From DASZGI01 sp035938995 (lineage in GTDB: Bacteria > Actinomycetota > Actinomycetes > Streptomycetales > Catenulisporaceae): DNA of 12,432 nt. The notes under the pieces were generated by a model. The model was not told where the DNA came from, did not search any database, and saw only the letters and a list, made by a program, of their open reading frames with translations. Made by a program: the position numbers and the translations under genes. Of this stretch, positions 1 through 6,237 are shown one piece after another. The stretch lies in NCBI RefSeq assembly GCF_035938995.1, contig NZ_DASZGI010000018.1, positions 1 through 12,432 of the forward strand. Reading direction: 5' to 3'. Each line of letters begins with the position of its first letter. Within the stretch, counting starts at the first letter, position 1.

Positions 1-695
1 GCCCGAAACGCCTCAGAGCAGCGCTTCAAGTCCTCTAGCCGCGGATCGCCGACGGTCAGAAACGGCCCGCGCTCCTTGGCCCACAGCGGCGCGAGCCTCG
101 TCTCGCCGCGCAGCACCGCGACTGCCGCCGCATCGCCGCCAGCCACCACCGCCTCAAGGGAGTCGGCAACAGGTAGCAAGACTTTCGCGGCGGCTTCGGC
201 CGCCGCAGCATAGGCCTCGCGCGCCTGCCCCTCGCGCCGTCTCGCATAGCGCTGCTGGGACCAGCCGCCCGCTTTCGTCTTGCCCTGCACATAGCGTGCA
301 CCGACCTTGTGGTCGAGTAGGCGCGTGCCTGAGAACAGGCCGGTCGCATAGCCGCCGCGCCGCACGAGAATCACGCCGACGGTGCGATCAGTCAGCGCGT
401 GCGCCGCCAAGGCATTCACGGCTGCGTCTACATCGAGCGGCGTCTCCGGCGTCGTCGCGGACGGGTCGATCGGTGGGCGCGGGTCGATTGGGTCGATCGG
501 CCCGAACGGGACGTGACACGAGGCCGTCGCGCCGTCGCCCGCTACCAGCTCAAGGATCTCCGCCTCGTCGGCGCCCTCGAAGGCAGCGGCGACCAGCCCG
601 TCGTGCCGCTGCGCGAATCCGTCGCACCATCGGACGAACCGTTCCGCGGGCACCTCGAGCCAGACCCCGCCACCCGCCGCCGGTTTCGCCGTCAC
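1..695 (-). CDS. acVLRF1-type peptidyl-tRNA hydrolase / release factor (3' end beyond left edge)
   Basis: The frame runs from a GTG at 695 to the left edge without a stop: 231 codons, C-terminus missing. It matches the actinobacterial Vms1-like release factor 1 (acVLRF1) family, which cleaves peptidyl-tRNA on stalled ribosomes in rescue or quality control. Seen in sequence: a conserved core RRGGYATGLF (about 112-121), then KVGARYVQGKTKAGGWSQQR (130-149). The GGWSQQR part (143-149) corresponds to the loop carrying the catalytic glutamine in Vms1/VLRF1 proteins. It is followed by an Arg-rich, Ala-rich helical stretch (RYARRREGQAREAYAAAAEA). Between the N-terminal part and the catalytic core lies a proline-rich linker with three IDP units (about 66-78). 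The family is usually about 200-250 aa, so little is probably missing. The GTG was chosen because the family-like sequence starts just after it, no Shine-Dalgarno is visible, and a TACCGT box lies 8 nt upstream, which suits leaderless translation. Confidence 0.85.
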   Translation of the reverse strand, partial: MTAKPAAGGGVWLEVPAERFVRWCDGFAQRHDGLVAAAFEGADEAEILELVAGDGATASCHVPFGPIDPIDPRPPIDPSATTPETPLDVDAAVNALAAHALTDRTVGVILVRRGGYATGLFSGTRLLDHKVGARYVQGKTKAGGWSQQRYARRREGQAREAYAAAAEAAAKVLLPVADSLEAVVAGGDAAAVAVLRGETRLAPLWAKERGPFLTVGDPRLEDLKRCSEAFR

Positions 696-703
696 AGCCG
701 ACG

Positions 704-709
704 ACGGTA
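704..709 (-). promoter_or_regulatory. Putative -10 box (TACCGT) for a leaderless acVLRF1 transcript
   Basis: On the minus strand TACCGT fits the actinobacterial TAnnnT -10 consensus and ends 8 nt before the GTG at 695. Transcription would then start at or next to the start codon. No Shine-Dalgarno is visible in front of the GTG, in agreement with a leaderless message. No convincing -35 is seen. This is inference from spacing and motif only. Confidence 0.4.
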
Positions 710-736
710 TCTCACGGGCACGATCTCACTACCGCG

Positions 737-779
737 CTGCCTCAGTCGTACTGCCTCAGGCGCGATGCCTCAGGCGCGT
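737..779. repeat. Three short tandem repeats with CTGCCTCAG core
   Basis: Three consecutive 14-15 bp units lie at 737-750, 751-765 and 766-779. All contain TGCCTCAG, and the last two share TGCCTCAGGCGCG exactly. They sit 40 bp upstream of the acVLRF1 start and would be in its upstream region. No function can be assigned; replication slippage is enough to explain them. Confidence 0.6.
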
Positions 780-803
780 CGGCACGCCGACCTCTCGCCA
801 TTT

Positions 804-821
804 AAGACGACCGGTCATTTT
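804..821. promoter_or_regulatory. Operator-like palindrome, site A (AAGACGACCGGTCATTTT)
   Basis: An 8-bp perfect core GACCGGTC (809-816) is flanked by A/T-rich arms that pair outward with two mismatches. It is one of four such sites in the window and shares its asymmetric flank with sites B and C. The length, the odd-base arms and the CG-rich palindromic centre resemble TetR-family operators; that is inference. On the minus strand the sequence right after the core is CTTAAATGG, about 110 nt upstream of the acVLRF1 start, so the site could sit in an acVLRF1 promoter region. Confidence 0.5.
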
Positions 822-922
822 GAAACCTAGACGACCGCACCTTGCCAGTGCGGCATCACAGCAGCGACGTCACCGTGCCGATCTCGCACCGATTCGTCAC
901 CGCGCGAATCCCGCACCAACAT

Positions 923-940
923 AAGCCGACCGGTCGTTTT
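923..940. promoter_or_regulatory. Operator-like palindrome, site B (AAGCCGACCGGTCGTTTT)
   Basis: The perfect core CGACCGGTCG spans 927-936 and AA/TT arms extend it to 923-940. The site overlaps the TAA stop codon of the glyoxalase gene by two bases. On the minus strand it is followed by TATGTT (917-922), a plausible -10 hexamer pointing at acVLRF1. Sites A and B are therefore two same-orientation copies about 119 bp apart in the gap between the glyoxalase and acVLRF1 genes. The other 243 bp of this gap shows no gene. Confidence 0.5.
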
Positions 941-1715
941 ACCTTTTGGTTGGCACTTCGATCACCGAGAAGGGCGCGCCTTCGGGGTCGACGAGCCCGG
1001 CGATCCGGCCGACCGCCGTGTCCCGGGGCGGGAGCATGATGAGTCCGCCGCTGCCAGTCACCTCGTTGACGGCCGCGTCGGTGTCGGACACCGAGAAGTA
1101 CGTTTGCCAGCAGTTCGGCGTGATCGCCCGGCCTTCGAACGGCTTCATCCCGACGCCGCCGCGCACCGACCCGTGCACCTTGAACATGTCGTACTCGACC
1201 GGCCACTTCGGGAAGTTCTCGTATGAATATCCGAATACCTTTTGATAGAAGTCGCGGGCCATGCTGGGGTCATCGCTGAGGTTCTCGTTCCAGGCGACCG
1301 TGCCCGGCTCGTTGGCAAGCGCGGCGCCCCGGTGCTCGCGCCCCTGCCAGAGCCCGAACACCGCGCCGGCGTGGTCGGTCACGACCGCCATCCGGCCCGC
1401 GCCCGGCACGTCCATCGGCTCGACGACCACGCGTCCGCCCGCGTCGGCGACCCGCCGCACCGCCGCGTCCGCGTCGTCCGCCCAGAGGTACGTCGTCCAC
1501 GAACTCGGCCGTGGCTGCTCCGGCGGCTGCGGCCCGATCCCTGCGACCGGCTTCCCCTCAAGGGTCGCCATGACGTATCCGCCGCCGGCTGCGCCGGTGT
1601 CCAAGTAGTCCCAGCCGAACAGCGCCGAATAGAACCGCTTGGCCACCTCGACGTCGGGGGTCATCAGGTCGACCCAGCAGGGTGTCCCTTCGTCATAACC
1701 GGTGAACTCGACCAT
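939..1715 (-). CDS. Two-domain glyoxalase/VOC superfamily protein (CFP32-like)
   Basis: 258 aa made of two tandem vicinal-oxygen-chelate modules. Module 1 opens with GTPCWVDLMTPDVEVAKRFY (about 10-29) and continues FGWDY; module 2 opens with GTVAWNENLSDDPSMARDFY (about 138-157) and continues FGYSYE. Each shows the family's typical start, with a conserved FY followed by LFGW or VFGY. Proteins of this arrangement in actinobacteria are often annotated as hydroxylases or glyoxalases of the mycobacterial CFP32/CFP30B group. The true substrate is unknown, and metal binding cannot be assumed. There is no signal peptide, so it is probably cytoplasmic. The ATG at 1715 is supported by a strong ribosome-binding site, GGAGGTG at 1721-1727, five bases upstream. 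The gene is divergent from the phosphoesterase, and its stop codon touches operator-like site B. Confidence 0.88.
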   Translation of the reverse strand: MVEFTGYDEGTPCWVDLMTPDVEVAKRFYSALFGWDYLDTGAAGGGYVMATLEGKPVAGIGPQPPEQPRPSSWTTYLWADDADAAVRRVADAGGRVVVEPMDVPGAGRMAVVTDHAGAVFGLWQGREHRGAALANEPGTVAWNENLSDDPSMARDFYQKVFGYSYENFPKWPVEYDMFKVHGSVRGGVGMKPFEGRAITPNCWQTYFSVSDTDAAVNEVTGSGGLIMLPPRDTAVGRIAGLVDPEGAPFSVIEVPTKR

Positions 1716-1738
1716 CTCCGCACCTCCAGGGCTGCGCA

Positions 1739-1760
1739 GCCGCGGCGCCTTTGCCGCGGC
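1739..1760. other. GC-rich hairpin in the glyoxalase leader region
   Basis: GCCGCGGC (1739-1746) and GCCGCGGC (1753-1760) form a perfect 8-bp stem with a GCCTTT loop. It lies 11 bp upstream of the glyoxalase ribosome-binding site, in the divergent region with the phosphoesterase. It could be a 5' leader structure of the glyoxalase mRNA. A regulatory role is unproven. A perfect palindrome GCTGCGCAGC (1731-1740) overlaps its edge. Confidence 0.35.
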
Positions 1761-1963
1761 GGAATCGCTGCTTCAATCTGCCCCGTATCCACCGCGGCAC
1801 ACGGTCCTGCCGACTGAATGGGTGACGAGATCGGCTACCCAAGAGGGGTGATGAGGGAGAATATCGCCTCAAATGGTGAGGAAAGGATGATAGCGTCGCG
1901 TTCCCCGGAAGGCTTAATCCGTTGAGCCCAAACAGTGAATCGGCCTGGCACTCGGAGGCAGCG

Positions 1964-3109
1964 ATGGCGAGCCCGTCACCGGCAACGGGGATCGAGCATG
2001 TGGTCATCCTCGTGCAGGAGAACCACACCACGGACAACTATCTGCGGTCGATAGCTGCTTTCGGGGCGAACGTCGCGACAGGTCGGCCGACCGCGGCGGA
2101 TCCGCCCACAGCAGACCCGCCGCACGACCGGGCGACGTATTACCGGTGGTTGACGCATCAGATCACCGGCGTGCACGTCCAGTTCGACACGCTCGCGGTA
2201 CTGCCGTTCTATGCCTGGCTCGCGTCGACGCAGACGCTCCTGGAGAACCACTGCACGGGCTTCGGGACCAACTCGACGCCCAATCACCTGCTGATCGTCG
2301 GCGGTCAGGCTCCGACGCTCAAGAACCCGTCGAGCGCCGGTCCGCAGCCGGTCTGGGACATGCCGTCGCTGCCCGGCCACGCCGGCGACAACGGCGTGAC
2401 GTGGCGGGTCTACACCGGCTCCGATGGCTATCCGGTGCGGTTCTACAGCCAACTGTCGGGCTCACCGAACATCGTCGCGACAGACCAGTTCCTCACCGAT
2501 GCCGCTAAAGGCGCGCTTCCGCAGCTCTCGATGATCTGGCACGCGACGCCCGACGACGAACATCCGCCCGCTGACGTCACCCTCGGGCACGACGCGGTCT
2601 GGCAGGCGGTGGACGCGGTGTCCGCCGCCGGCCTATGGAACTCCACGGTCTTCATGTTGACCTGGGACGACTGGGGCGGATACGACGACCATGTGGCGAC
2701 GCCGAACGTGGAGACCGACCTCGGCGGCATCCAACTCGCGTACGGTCCGCGCGTTCCACTGCTGATGTTCGGCGGCCGGGTGCGGCCGGGCATCGACTCG
2801 CGCTGGTGCTCGCACATGTCGATCCCGAAGACCGCGCTTCAGCTGCTGGGCCTGCCCGCGCTGGGCGTGCCTCGCGTCGATGACGACGCGGGCCTCGCCG
2901 ATCTGGTCGACACGAGCGCGAGCCCGAGTTCCTTCGCGCCGTCGCCGCCTGCCTATGGCAGCACGATTGTGCAGCCCACCCCGCCGAGTCCGGCTCCGAA
3001 GCCTGCACCGCTGCCGCCGCCTCCCGTGGCGAAGCCCATCACTGTCGGTCCGGTGCTGTTGCGCGGCGGTGGCACGCTACCGCCGCCGAACGACGTCACG
3101 CTGCCGTGA
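1964..3109 (+). CDS. Phosphoesterase family protein (phospholipase C / acid phosphatase-like)
   Basis: 381 aa. The N-terminus IEHVVILVQENHTTDNYL (10-27) is the phosphoesterase family signature; E19-N20 match the metal-binding ENxxxD motif, with D24. The second signature is WDDWGGYDDHV (234-244), where Asp and His residues complete the metal site. Family members hydrolyse phosphodiesters or phosphomonoesters such as phospholipids, and most are exported. Here no signal peptide is visible at this start or at an upstream in-frame TTG (1922). From about residue 320 the protein becomes a proline-rich tail (PPSPAPKPAPLPPPP) of about 60 residues ending DVTLP. The ATG at 1964 is preferred because GGAGG lies at 1954-1958 with a 5-nt spacer. 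A possible -10, TAGCGT, is at 1891-1896. It converges with the glycerate kinase gene, with 98 bp between stops that holds no gene, only a 10-bp palindrome GTTCGCGAAC (3133-3142). Confidence 0.88.
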   Translation: MASPSPATGIEHVVILVQENHTTDNYLRSIAAFGANVATGRPTAADPPTADPPHDRATYYRWLTHQITGVHVQFDTLAVLPFYAWLASTQTLLENHCTGFGTNSTPNHLLIVGGQAPTLKNPSSAGPQPVWDMPSLPGHAGDNGVTWRVYTGSDGYPVRFYSQLSGSPNIVATDQFLTDAAKGALPQLSMIWHATPDDEHPPADVTLGHDAVWQAVDAVSAAGLWNSTVFMLTWDDWGGYDDHVATPNVETDLGGIQLAYGPRVPLLMFGGRVRPGIDSRWCSHMSIPKTALQLLGLPALGVPRVDDDAGLADLVDTSASPSSFAPSPPAYGSTIVQPTPPSPAPKPAPLPPPPVAKPITVGPVLLRGGGTLPPPNDVTLP

Positions 3110-3207
3110 GCGGTGAACAGGTGGGGCGGCCGGTTCGCGAACAGCGGGCACCCAAGCGGTCAGGAGACAGAGCGATCAAGAGCTAGGGCGATCAGCGGCC
3201 GCGGCAA

Positions 3208-4383
3208 TCAGGAGCGCGGGAGGTGGAGGAGGTGGTCGCGGGCGATGAGTTCGCCGAGGCTTTCCAGGATCGGACGTGGCTCGGCGATGCAGAGCGCCAC
3301 GTCCGGTTCGATGTCGGTGAGTGCGTACGCAGCGGCGAAGCCCGCCTCGGCCAGGCGCGCGGGATCGAGGAGCAGCCGCCCGCAGACGGCGACGACTGGG
3401 ATCGACCGCGCGCGGGCGGCGTTCGCCACCCCGGCCGGGGCCTTGCCGTGCAGCGTCTGCTCGTCGAGGGCCCCCTCCCCGGTGATCACCAATCGGGCGC
3501 CGATCAATGCCTTGTCGAAACCGAGGACGTCGAGCAGGATCGCGATTCCCGGCTCACGGTGGGCGTGCAAGACGGCCATCGCGCCATAACCCATTCCGCC
3601 CGCGGCCCCGGCGCCGGGCGCGTCGGGCGCGCGGGATGCCTCAGGGCCGAGGGTGCGCGCAAGAGCGTCGGCGAGCCGGGCAAGGCCGGCCTCCAGACGC
3701 ACGACGTCTTCTGGAGTCGCGCCCTTCTGCGGACTGTAGACCGCAGCAGCACCGTGCGGACCGAGGAGGGGGTTGTCCACGTCCGAGGCGAGGATGAACT
3801 CTGTGTCGGCGAGGCGCGGGTCGAGTCCGGTCAGGTCCACCGACGCCAGGTCTCGCAGCGCCCCTCCCCCGTCGGGCAGCTCACGGCCGTCAGCGTCTAG
3901 GAACCTGGCGCCCAGCGCCGCGAGCATCCCGACACCGCCGTCGGTCGTCGCGCTGCCGCCGACCCCGAGCACGATCGTTCCCGCGCTGGCACGGAGCGCG
4001 GCGAGCACGAGTTCGCCGGTGCCGCGCGTGCCCGCAGTGAGCGGGGCGAGGCGTCCACCGGGCAGCCGAACCAAACCGGAAGCCTGCGCCATCTCGACCA
4101 CGGCAGTACCGGACCGTAGCGCGAACGAGCCGACGACCTGCCCGCCCAACGGACCGGTGACGGTGACTTCGCGGCGCTCGAACCCGGCGGCCACGGCCGC
4201 GTCCACGGTCCCGTCGCCGCCGTCGGCGACAGGCAGCACCGCCAGCGGCACGTCCGGTGCGACGCGCCGAATGCCGACGGCGACGCTCTCAGCGACCTCG
4301 GCGGCGGTAGCAGAGCCCTTGAACTTGTCCGGGGCGATCAGGACATGCTGTGTGGTCGCCTCGGCGGCGGTCGGGGTTCCCAT
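3208..4383 (-). CDS. glxK: Glycerate kinase (GlxK/GarK type)
   Basis: 391 aa, close to the usual 375-390 aa of class I glycerate kinases. These phosphorylate D-glycerate with ATP, normally to 2-phosphoglycerate, feeding glyoxylate or serine-derived carbon into glycolysis. Visible family motifs are IAPDKFKGSATAAEVAESV (16-34), VADGGDGTVDA, GVGGSATTDGGVGML, GAAGGMGYGAMAVLHA, and VITGEGALDEQTLHGKAPAG near the C-terminus. There are no membrane segments; it is cytoplasmic. Start choice: the ATG at 4383 has TAGGGT seven bases upstream, a leaderless pattern. An in-frame TTG at 4416 would add only non-conserved residues. It is divergent from the mycothiol-dependent enzyme gene across 137 bp and has no obvious pathway partner in the window. 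Confidence 0.93.
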   Translation of the reverse strand: MGTPTAAEATTQHVLIAPDKFKGSATAAEVAESVAVGIRRVAPDVPLAVLPVADGGDGTVDAAVAAGFERREVTVTGPLGGQVVGSFALRSGTAVVEMAQASGLVRLPGGRLAPLTAGTRGTGELVLAALRASAGTIVLGVGGSATTDGGVGMLAALGARFLDADGRELPDGGGALRDLASVDLTGLDPRLADTEFILASDVDNPLLGPHGAAAVYSPQKGATPEDVVRLEAGLARLADALARTLGPEASRAPDAPGAGAAGGMGYGAMAVLHAHREPGIAILLDVLGFDKALIGARLVITGEGALDEQTLHGKAPAGVANAARARSIPVVAVCGRLLLDPARLAEAGFAAAYALTDIEPDVALCIAEPRPILESLGELIARDHLLHLPRS

Positions 4384-4390
4384 GGTCAGA

Positions 4391-4396
4391 ACCCTA
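4391..4396 (-). promoter_or_regulatory. Putative -10 box (TAGGGT) for leaderless glycerate kinase mRNA
   Basis: On the minus strand TAGGGT is followed by exactly seven bases and then the ATG at 4383. This matches TAnnnT-N6-8-start seen in actinobacterial leaderless genes. No Shine-Dalgarno-like GGAGG is present. The prediction is that the 5' end of the mRNA falls at or near the A of the start codon. Confidence 0.45.
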
Positions 4397-4520
4397 GGCC
4401 CTCGGGTGCGCGCCAACCACGGCGTGTCCGGCGAATGACTCGCCGAACGCGACTGCCACTCCGACGAACGTTCGACACCGCCGCCGCCCGAATGTCGACG
4501 CGGCGTGAGACAGTCGTCGC

Positions 4521-5273
4521 GTGGACCTCGCTACGCACATCGCCGCGCTGCGCCGCGACGGTACTGAACTGGCCGACGCCGCGCAGACGGCGGGCCTCGA
4601 GGCGTCCGTGCCCACGTGCCCCGACTGGCTCGTGCGGGATCTGGTCGCGCACGTCGGCGGCGTGCACCGGTGGGCGGCCTCGTACATCACGACAGCCCGC
4701 GTAGAGCCCTATTCGGACGAGCAGGAGAAGGCGTTCTTCAACGCGCCGGCCGACGCGAAGTTGCTCGCCTGGTTCCGCGAGGGTCACGCTGCGCTGGTCG
4801 ACGCGCTCGAGACGGCAGACCCGGATCTCGTGTGCTACACGTTCCTCAGGGCGCTGAGCCCGCGAGAGTTCTGGGCTCGGCGACAGGCGCACGAGACGGC
4901 GGTGCACCGCGCGGACGCCCAATTCGCTGCGGGAGTCGAGCCGCGCTTCGAGACACTGTTCGCGGCGGACGGCATCGGCGAGCTGTTCGGCGGATTCCTG
5001 GCCCGGCGCGGCAGGTCGATCGCGACCGACGGACCGCTGCGGATCGCGGTGCGCGCCATGGACGCCGACTGCGCGTGGACCGTGACCTTCCAGCCGGACT
5101 TGCGCGACCGGGTCGTCGTGCCCGTCGCAGAGCCCGCCGACCTGTCGCTGTCCGGGCCGGCGGCGGACCTCTACCTGTTGCTGTGGAACCGGGGCGGGAC
5201 CGAGCACATCGAGGTCGGCGGGGACGCGCAGCTCCTGAAGCGGTGGCGGGAAGGCGTCAAGATCACCTGGTGA
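4521..5273 (+). CDS. Maleylpyruvate isomerase family mycothiol-dependent enzyme
   Basis: 250 aa with the layout of the mycothiol-dependent maleylpyruvate isomerase family: an N-terminal DinB-like four-helix region and a smaller C-terminal domain. The N-terminal CPDWLVRDLVAHVGGVHRW (33-51) supplies the first metal histidine, most likely H44. The motif AHETAVHR (123-130) gives E125 and H129, matching the family's E-x3-H metal pair. The C-terminal DLSLSGPAADLYLLLWNR (about 212-229) is the family's usual end motif. Related proteins use mycothiol or bind divalent metal in ring-cleavage metabolism or thiol-dependent detoxification. Most homologues are uncharacterised, so the substrate is unknown. 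The GTG at 4521 has no good Shine-Dalgarno; the next GTG would remove conserved sequence. Operator-like site C starts 20 bp after the stop. Confidence 0.87.
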   Translation: MDLATHIAALRRDGTELADAAQTAGLEASVPTCPDWLVRDLVAHVGGVHRWAASYITTARVEPYSDEQEKAFFNAPADAKLLAWFREGHAALVDALETADPDLVCYTFLRALSPREFWARRQAHETAVHRADAQFAAGVEPRFETLFAADGIGELFGGFLARRGRSIATDGPLRIAVRAMDADCAWTVTFQPDLRDRVVVPVAEPADLSLSGPAADLYLLLWNRGGTEHIEVGGDAQLLKRWREGVKITW

Positions 5274-5292
5274 GGGCGCAGGCCACGGCGTC

Positions 5293-5312
5293 CAAAACGA
5301 CCGGTCGTCTTG
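5293..5312. promoter_or_regulatory. Operator-like palindrome, site C (CAAAACGACCGGTCGTCTTG)
   Basis: A 20-bp palindrome with one mismatched pair; the inner 12 bp, ACGACCGGTCGT (5297-5308), is perfect. It is the best-formed of the three asymmetric sites. On the plus strand it aligns base for base with the minus strand of site A (CAAAATGACCGGTCGTCTTA) and closely with site B. It lies 20 bp after the mycothiol-dependent enzyme gene and 281 bp before the secreted-protein gene. It could regulate the latter as a TetR-type operator (inference). As RNA it could also fold with a CCGG loop and act as a weak terminator. Confidence 0.55.
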
Positions 5313-5370
5313 AAATGTCCGCGTAGCCTCGCGAGATGGGCGCGGTGCGGCCGGCATGCGCCGTCCGTCC

Positions 5371-5488
5371 GGCAGATTCGGCGCGCGGCAGCACATGCAT
5401 CGCAGAGTCGGGTCGGCGCCCGATGTCCGGCGGATTCGGCATGCGGTGGCGGCTGATGTTGGCAGAGTCGGGCATTCACCCGATCGGG
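5371..5488. repeat. Degenerate ~30-bp tandem repeat, four cores (GGCRGAKTCGG)
   Basis: Cores lie at 5371-5381, 5401-5411, 5429-5439 and 5461-5471, spaced 30, 28 and 32 bp. Copies 1 and 3 read GATTCGG, copies 2 and 4 GAGTCGG, so the real unit may be an A-B pair of about 60 bp. Copies 2 and 4 share GCAGAGTCGGG-N6-CCCGAT, an inverted repeat (TCGGG/CCCGA) whose 6-bp centre differs (TCGGCG versus CATTCA). That pattern keeps the palindrome while the spacer drifts. It lies upstream of the secreted-protein gene. Function unknown; it is too degenerate and too short for a CRISPR array. Confidence 0.5.
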
Positions 5489-5593
5489 GGTTGCGCCGCC
5501 GGGACACCCACGCCGATACTCCTGTGCGGCACCGTGAGTAAGAGCACGTTGATACACGTCGGACACACTATCCCTCAGAGAGCGGATCCTCCC

Positions 5594-6088
5594 ATGTTCC
5601 GTATCAGCGCACGCACCGCTCCCGCCGCACTCCTCGCCCCGGCGCTCGTCGCCGTCGTCGCGGCGGCCGCCCCCGTCTCGGCCACAGCCATCGGCCCGAA
5701 CCAGTACTTCGTCGCGGACGTCAACGGCCACGTCATCAGCCCCGCTCCGATCGAGATGGCCTGCTTCGGGCCGATCTACCCGGGCGAGACGGGCCACCCG
5801 CTGGCCGGCCAGTACGTCCAGGTGCTGCCCCCGGATACCGCCGCGGGCAGCATCGGCTTCACCGGCTCGGCCGCCGACGCGATCGACGTGTCGATCATCT
5901 ACAGCCTGGGCACGATCACCCGCGTCGTGCCGGTGGGCCAGCTGACCAGCTATGGAACGAAGCTGGCCATCTCGACCCTGCTGACGCTGCCCTGCTCCGG
6001 CTCGGGCACCGCAGTGTTCGACCCGACGCCCACCAGCTCGACGGCGAAGGCCGCCGACCTGACCGTCGACTTCATCGGCCAGCCGTAA
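5594..6088 (+). CDS. Small secreted protein of unknown function
   Basis: 164 aa. The N-terminus has a classical signal peptide: positive n-region (R3, R7), an Ala/Leu/Val hydrophobic core (about 11-26), and AxA-type cleavage sites around residues 28-32 (PVSATA). The mature part is about 132 aa with an ordered, Gly/Thr/Val-rich composition typical of an all-beta fold. It has exactly two cysteines, C57 and C134, which could form one disulphide. There is no transmembrane segment, lipobox or sortase motif after the signal, so it is probably released or wall-associated. I do not recognise a named family. The ATG at 5594 was chosen because it places the signal peptide at the N-terminus. Upstream lie site C and a degenerate repeat; downstream is a strong hairpin terminator, so it is probably transcribed alone. 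Confidence 0.82.
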   Translation: MFRISARTAPAALLAPALVAVVAAAAPVSATAIGPNQYFVADVNGHVISPAPIEMACFGPIYPGETGHPLAGQYVQVLPPDTAAGSIGFTGSAADAIDVSIIYSLGTITRVVPVGQLTSYGTKLAISTLLTLPCSGSGTAVFDPTPTSSTAKAADLTVDFIGQP

Positions 6089-6124
6089 CCGCGTCGCCCA
6101 CACAGCGCTGACGACGCACCTTTC

Positions 6125-6153
6125 CGGGGCCGTCCACGATCTGGACGGCCCCG
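6125..6153 (+). terminator. Strong hairpin terminator after the secreted-protein gene
   Basis: CGGGGCCGTCCA (6125-6136) pairs perfectly with TGGACGGCCCCG (6142-6153): a 12-bp stem with a 5-nt loop, starting 37 bp after the stop codon. There is no T-tract, as is common for actinobacterial terminators. It separates the secreted-protein gene from the downstream Pth2 gene. Confidence 0.8.
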
Positions 6154-6237
6154 ACGCGTTCCCGGATCGCGTGAGGACGCCGCAGCGGAGCCGAAACCCT
6201 GCGGCGCGAAGATCGCGGCTCCTGGCATCCTGGTGGC

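Larger units (their letters stand above)
5274..5593. other. 320-bp intergenic region with operator-like site and degenerate repeats
   Basis: No gene is called here. From left to right it contains site C (5293-5312), then TAGCCT-N6-ATG at 5324-5338 (a leaderless-start look-alike), then about 120 bp of degenerate tandem repeat (5371-5488), then the leader of the secreted-protein gene. The frame from the ATG at 5336 is open and joins the secreted protein's frame. Its 86-residue extension would bury the signal peptide and has no recognisable domain, so I do not call it as the start. The weak ribosome-binding site for the gene at 5594 is AGCGGA (5581-5586). Confidence 0.5.

Noticed and set aside
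1922..1963. TTG start 42 bp upstream for the phosphoesterase
   Set aside because: The ATG at 1964 has a GGAGG at ideal spacing; the added 14 residues are not family-like and do not create a signal peptide.
3223..3900. Plus-strand open frame inside the glycerate kinase gene
   Set aside because: It is antisense to a full-length, well-conserved glycerate kinase; no ribosome-binding site or domain supports it.
4384..4416. TTG start upstream for the glycerate kinase
   Set aside because: It would overlap the TAGGGT promoter box and adds non-conserved residues; the ATG at 4383 gives normal family length.
5293..5312. Palindromic sites as ends of a MITE or insertion sequence
   Set aside because: Sites A-C share only about 20-25 bp, and the DNA between or beside them is not similar; no terminal inverted-repeat pair or target duplication is seen.
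5371..5488. Possible CRISPR array
   Set aside because: Repeats are degenerate, spacers are not separate unique segments, there are only four cores, and no cas genes are near.
4386..5507. Long minus-strand open frame (373 codons)
   Set aside because: It is antisense to the mycothiol-dependent enzyme gene, whose protein has clear family motifs. The translation is low-complexity and Arg-rich with no domain, as expected from GC-rich shadow frames.
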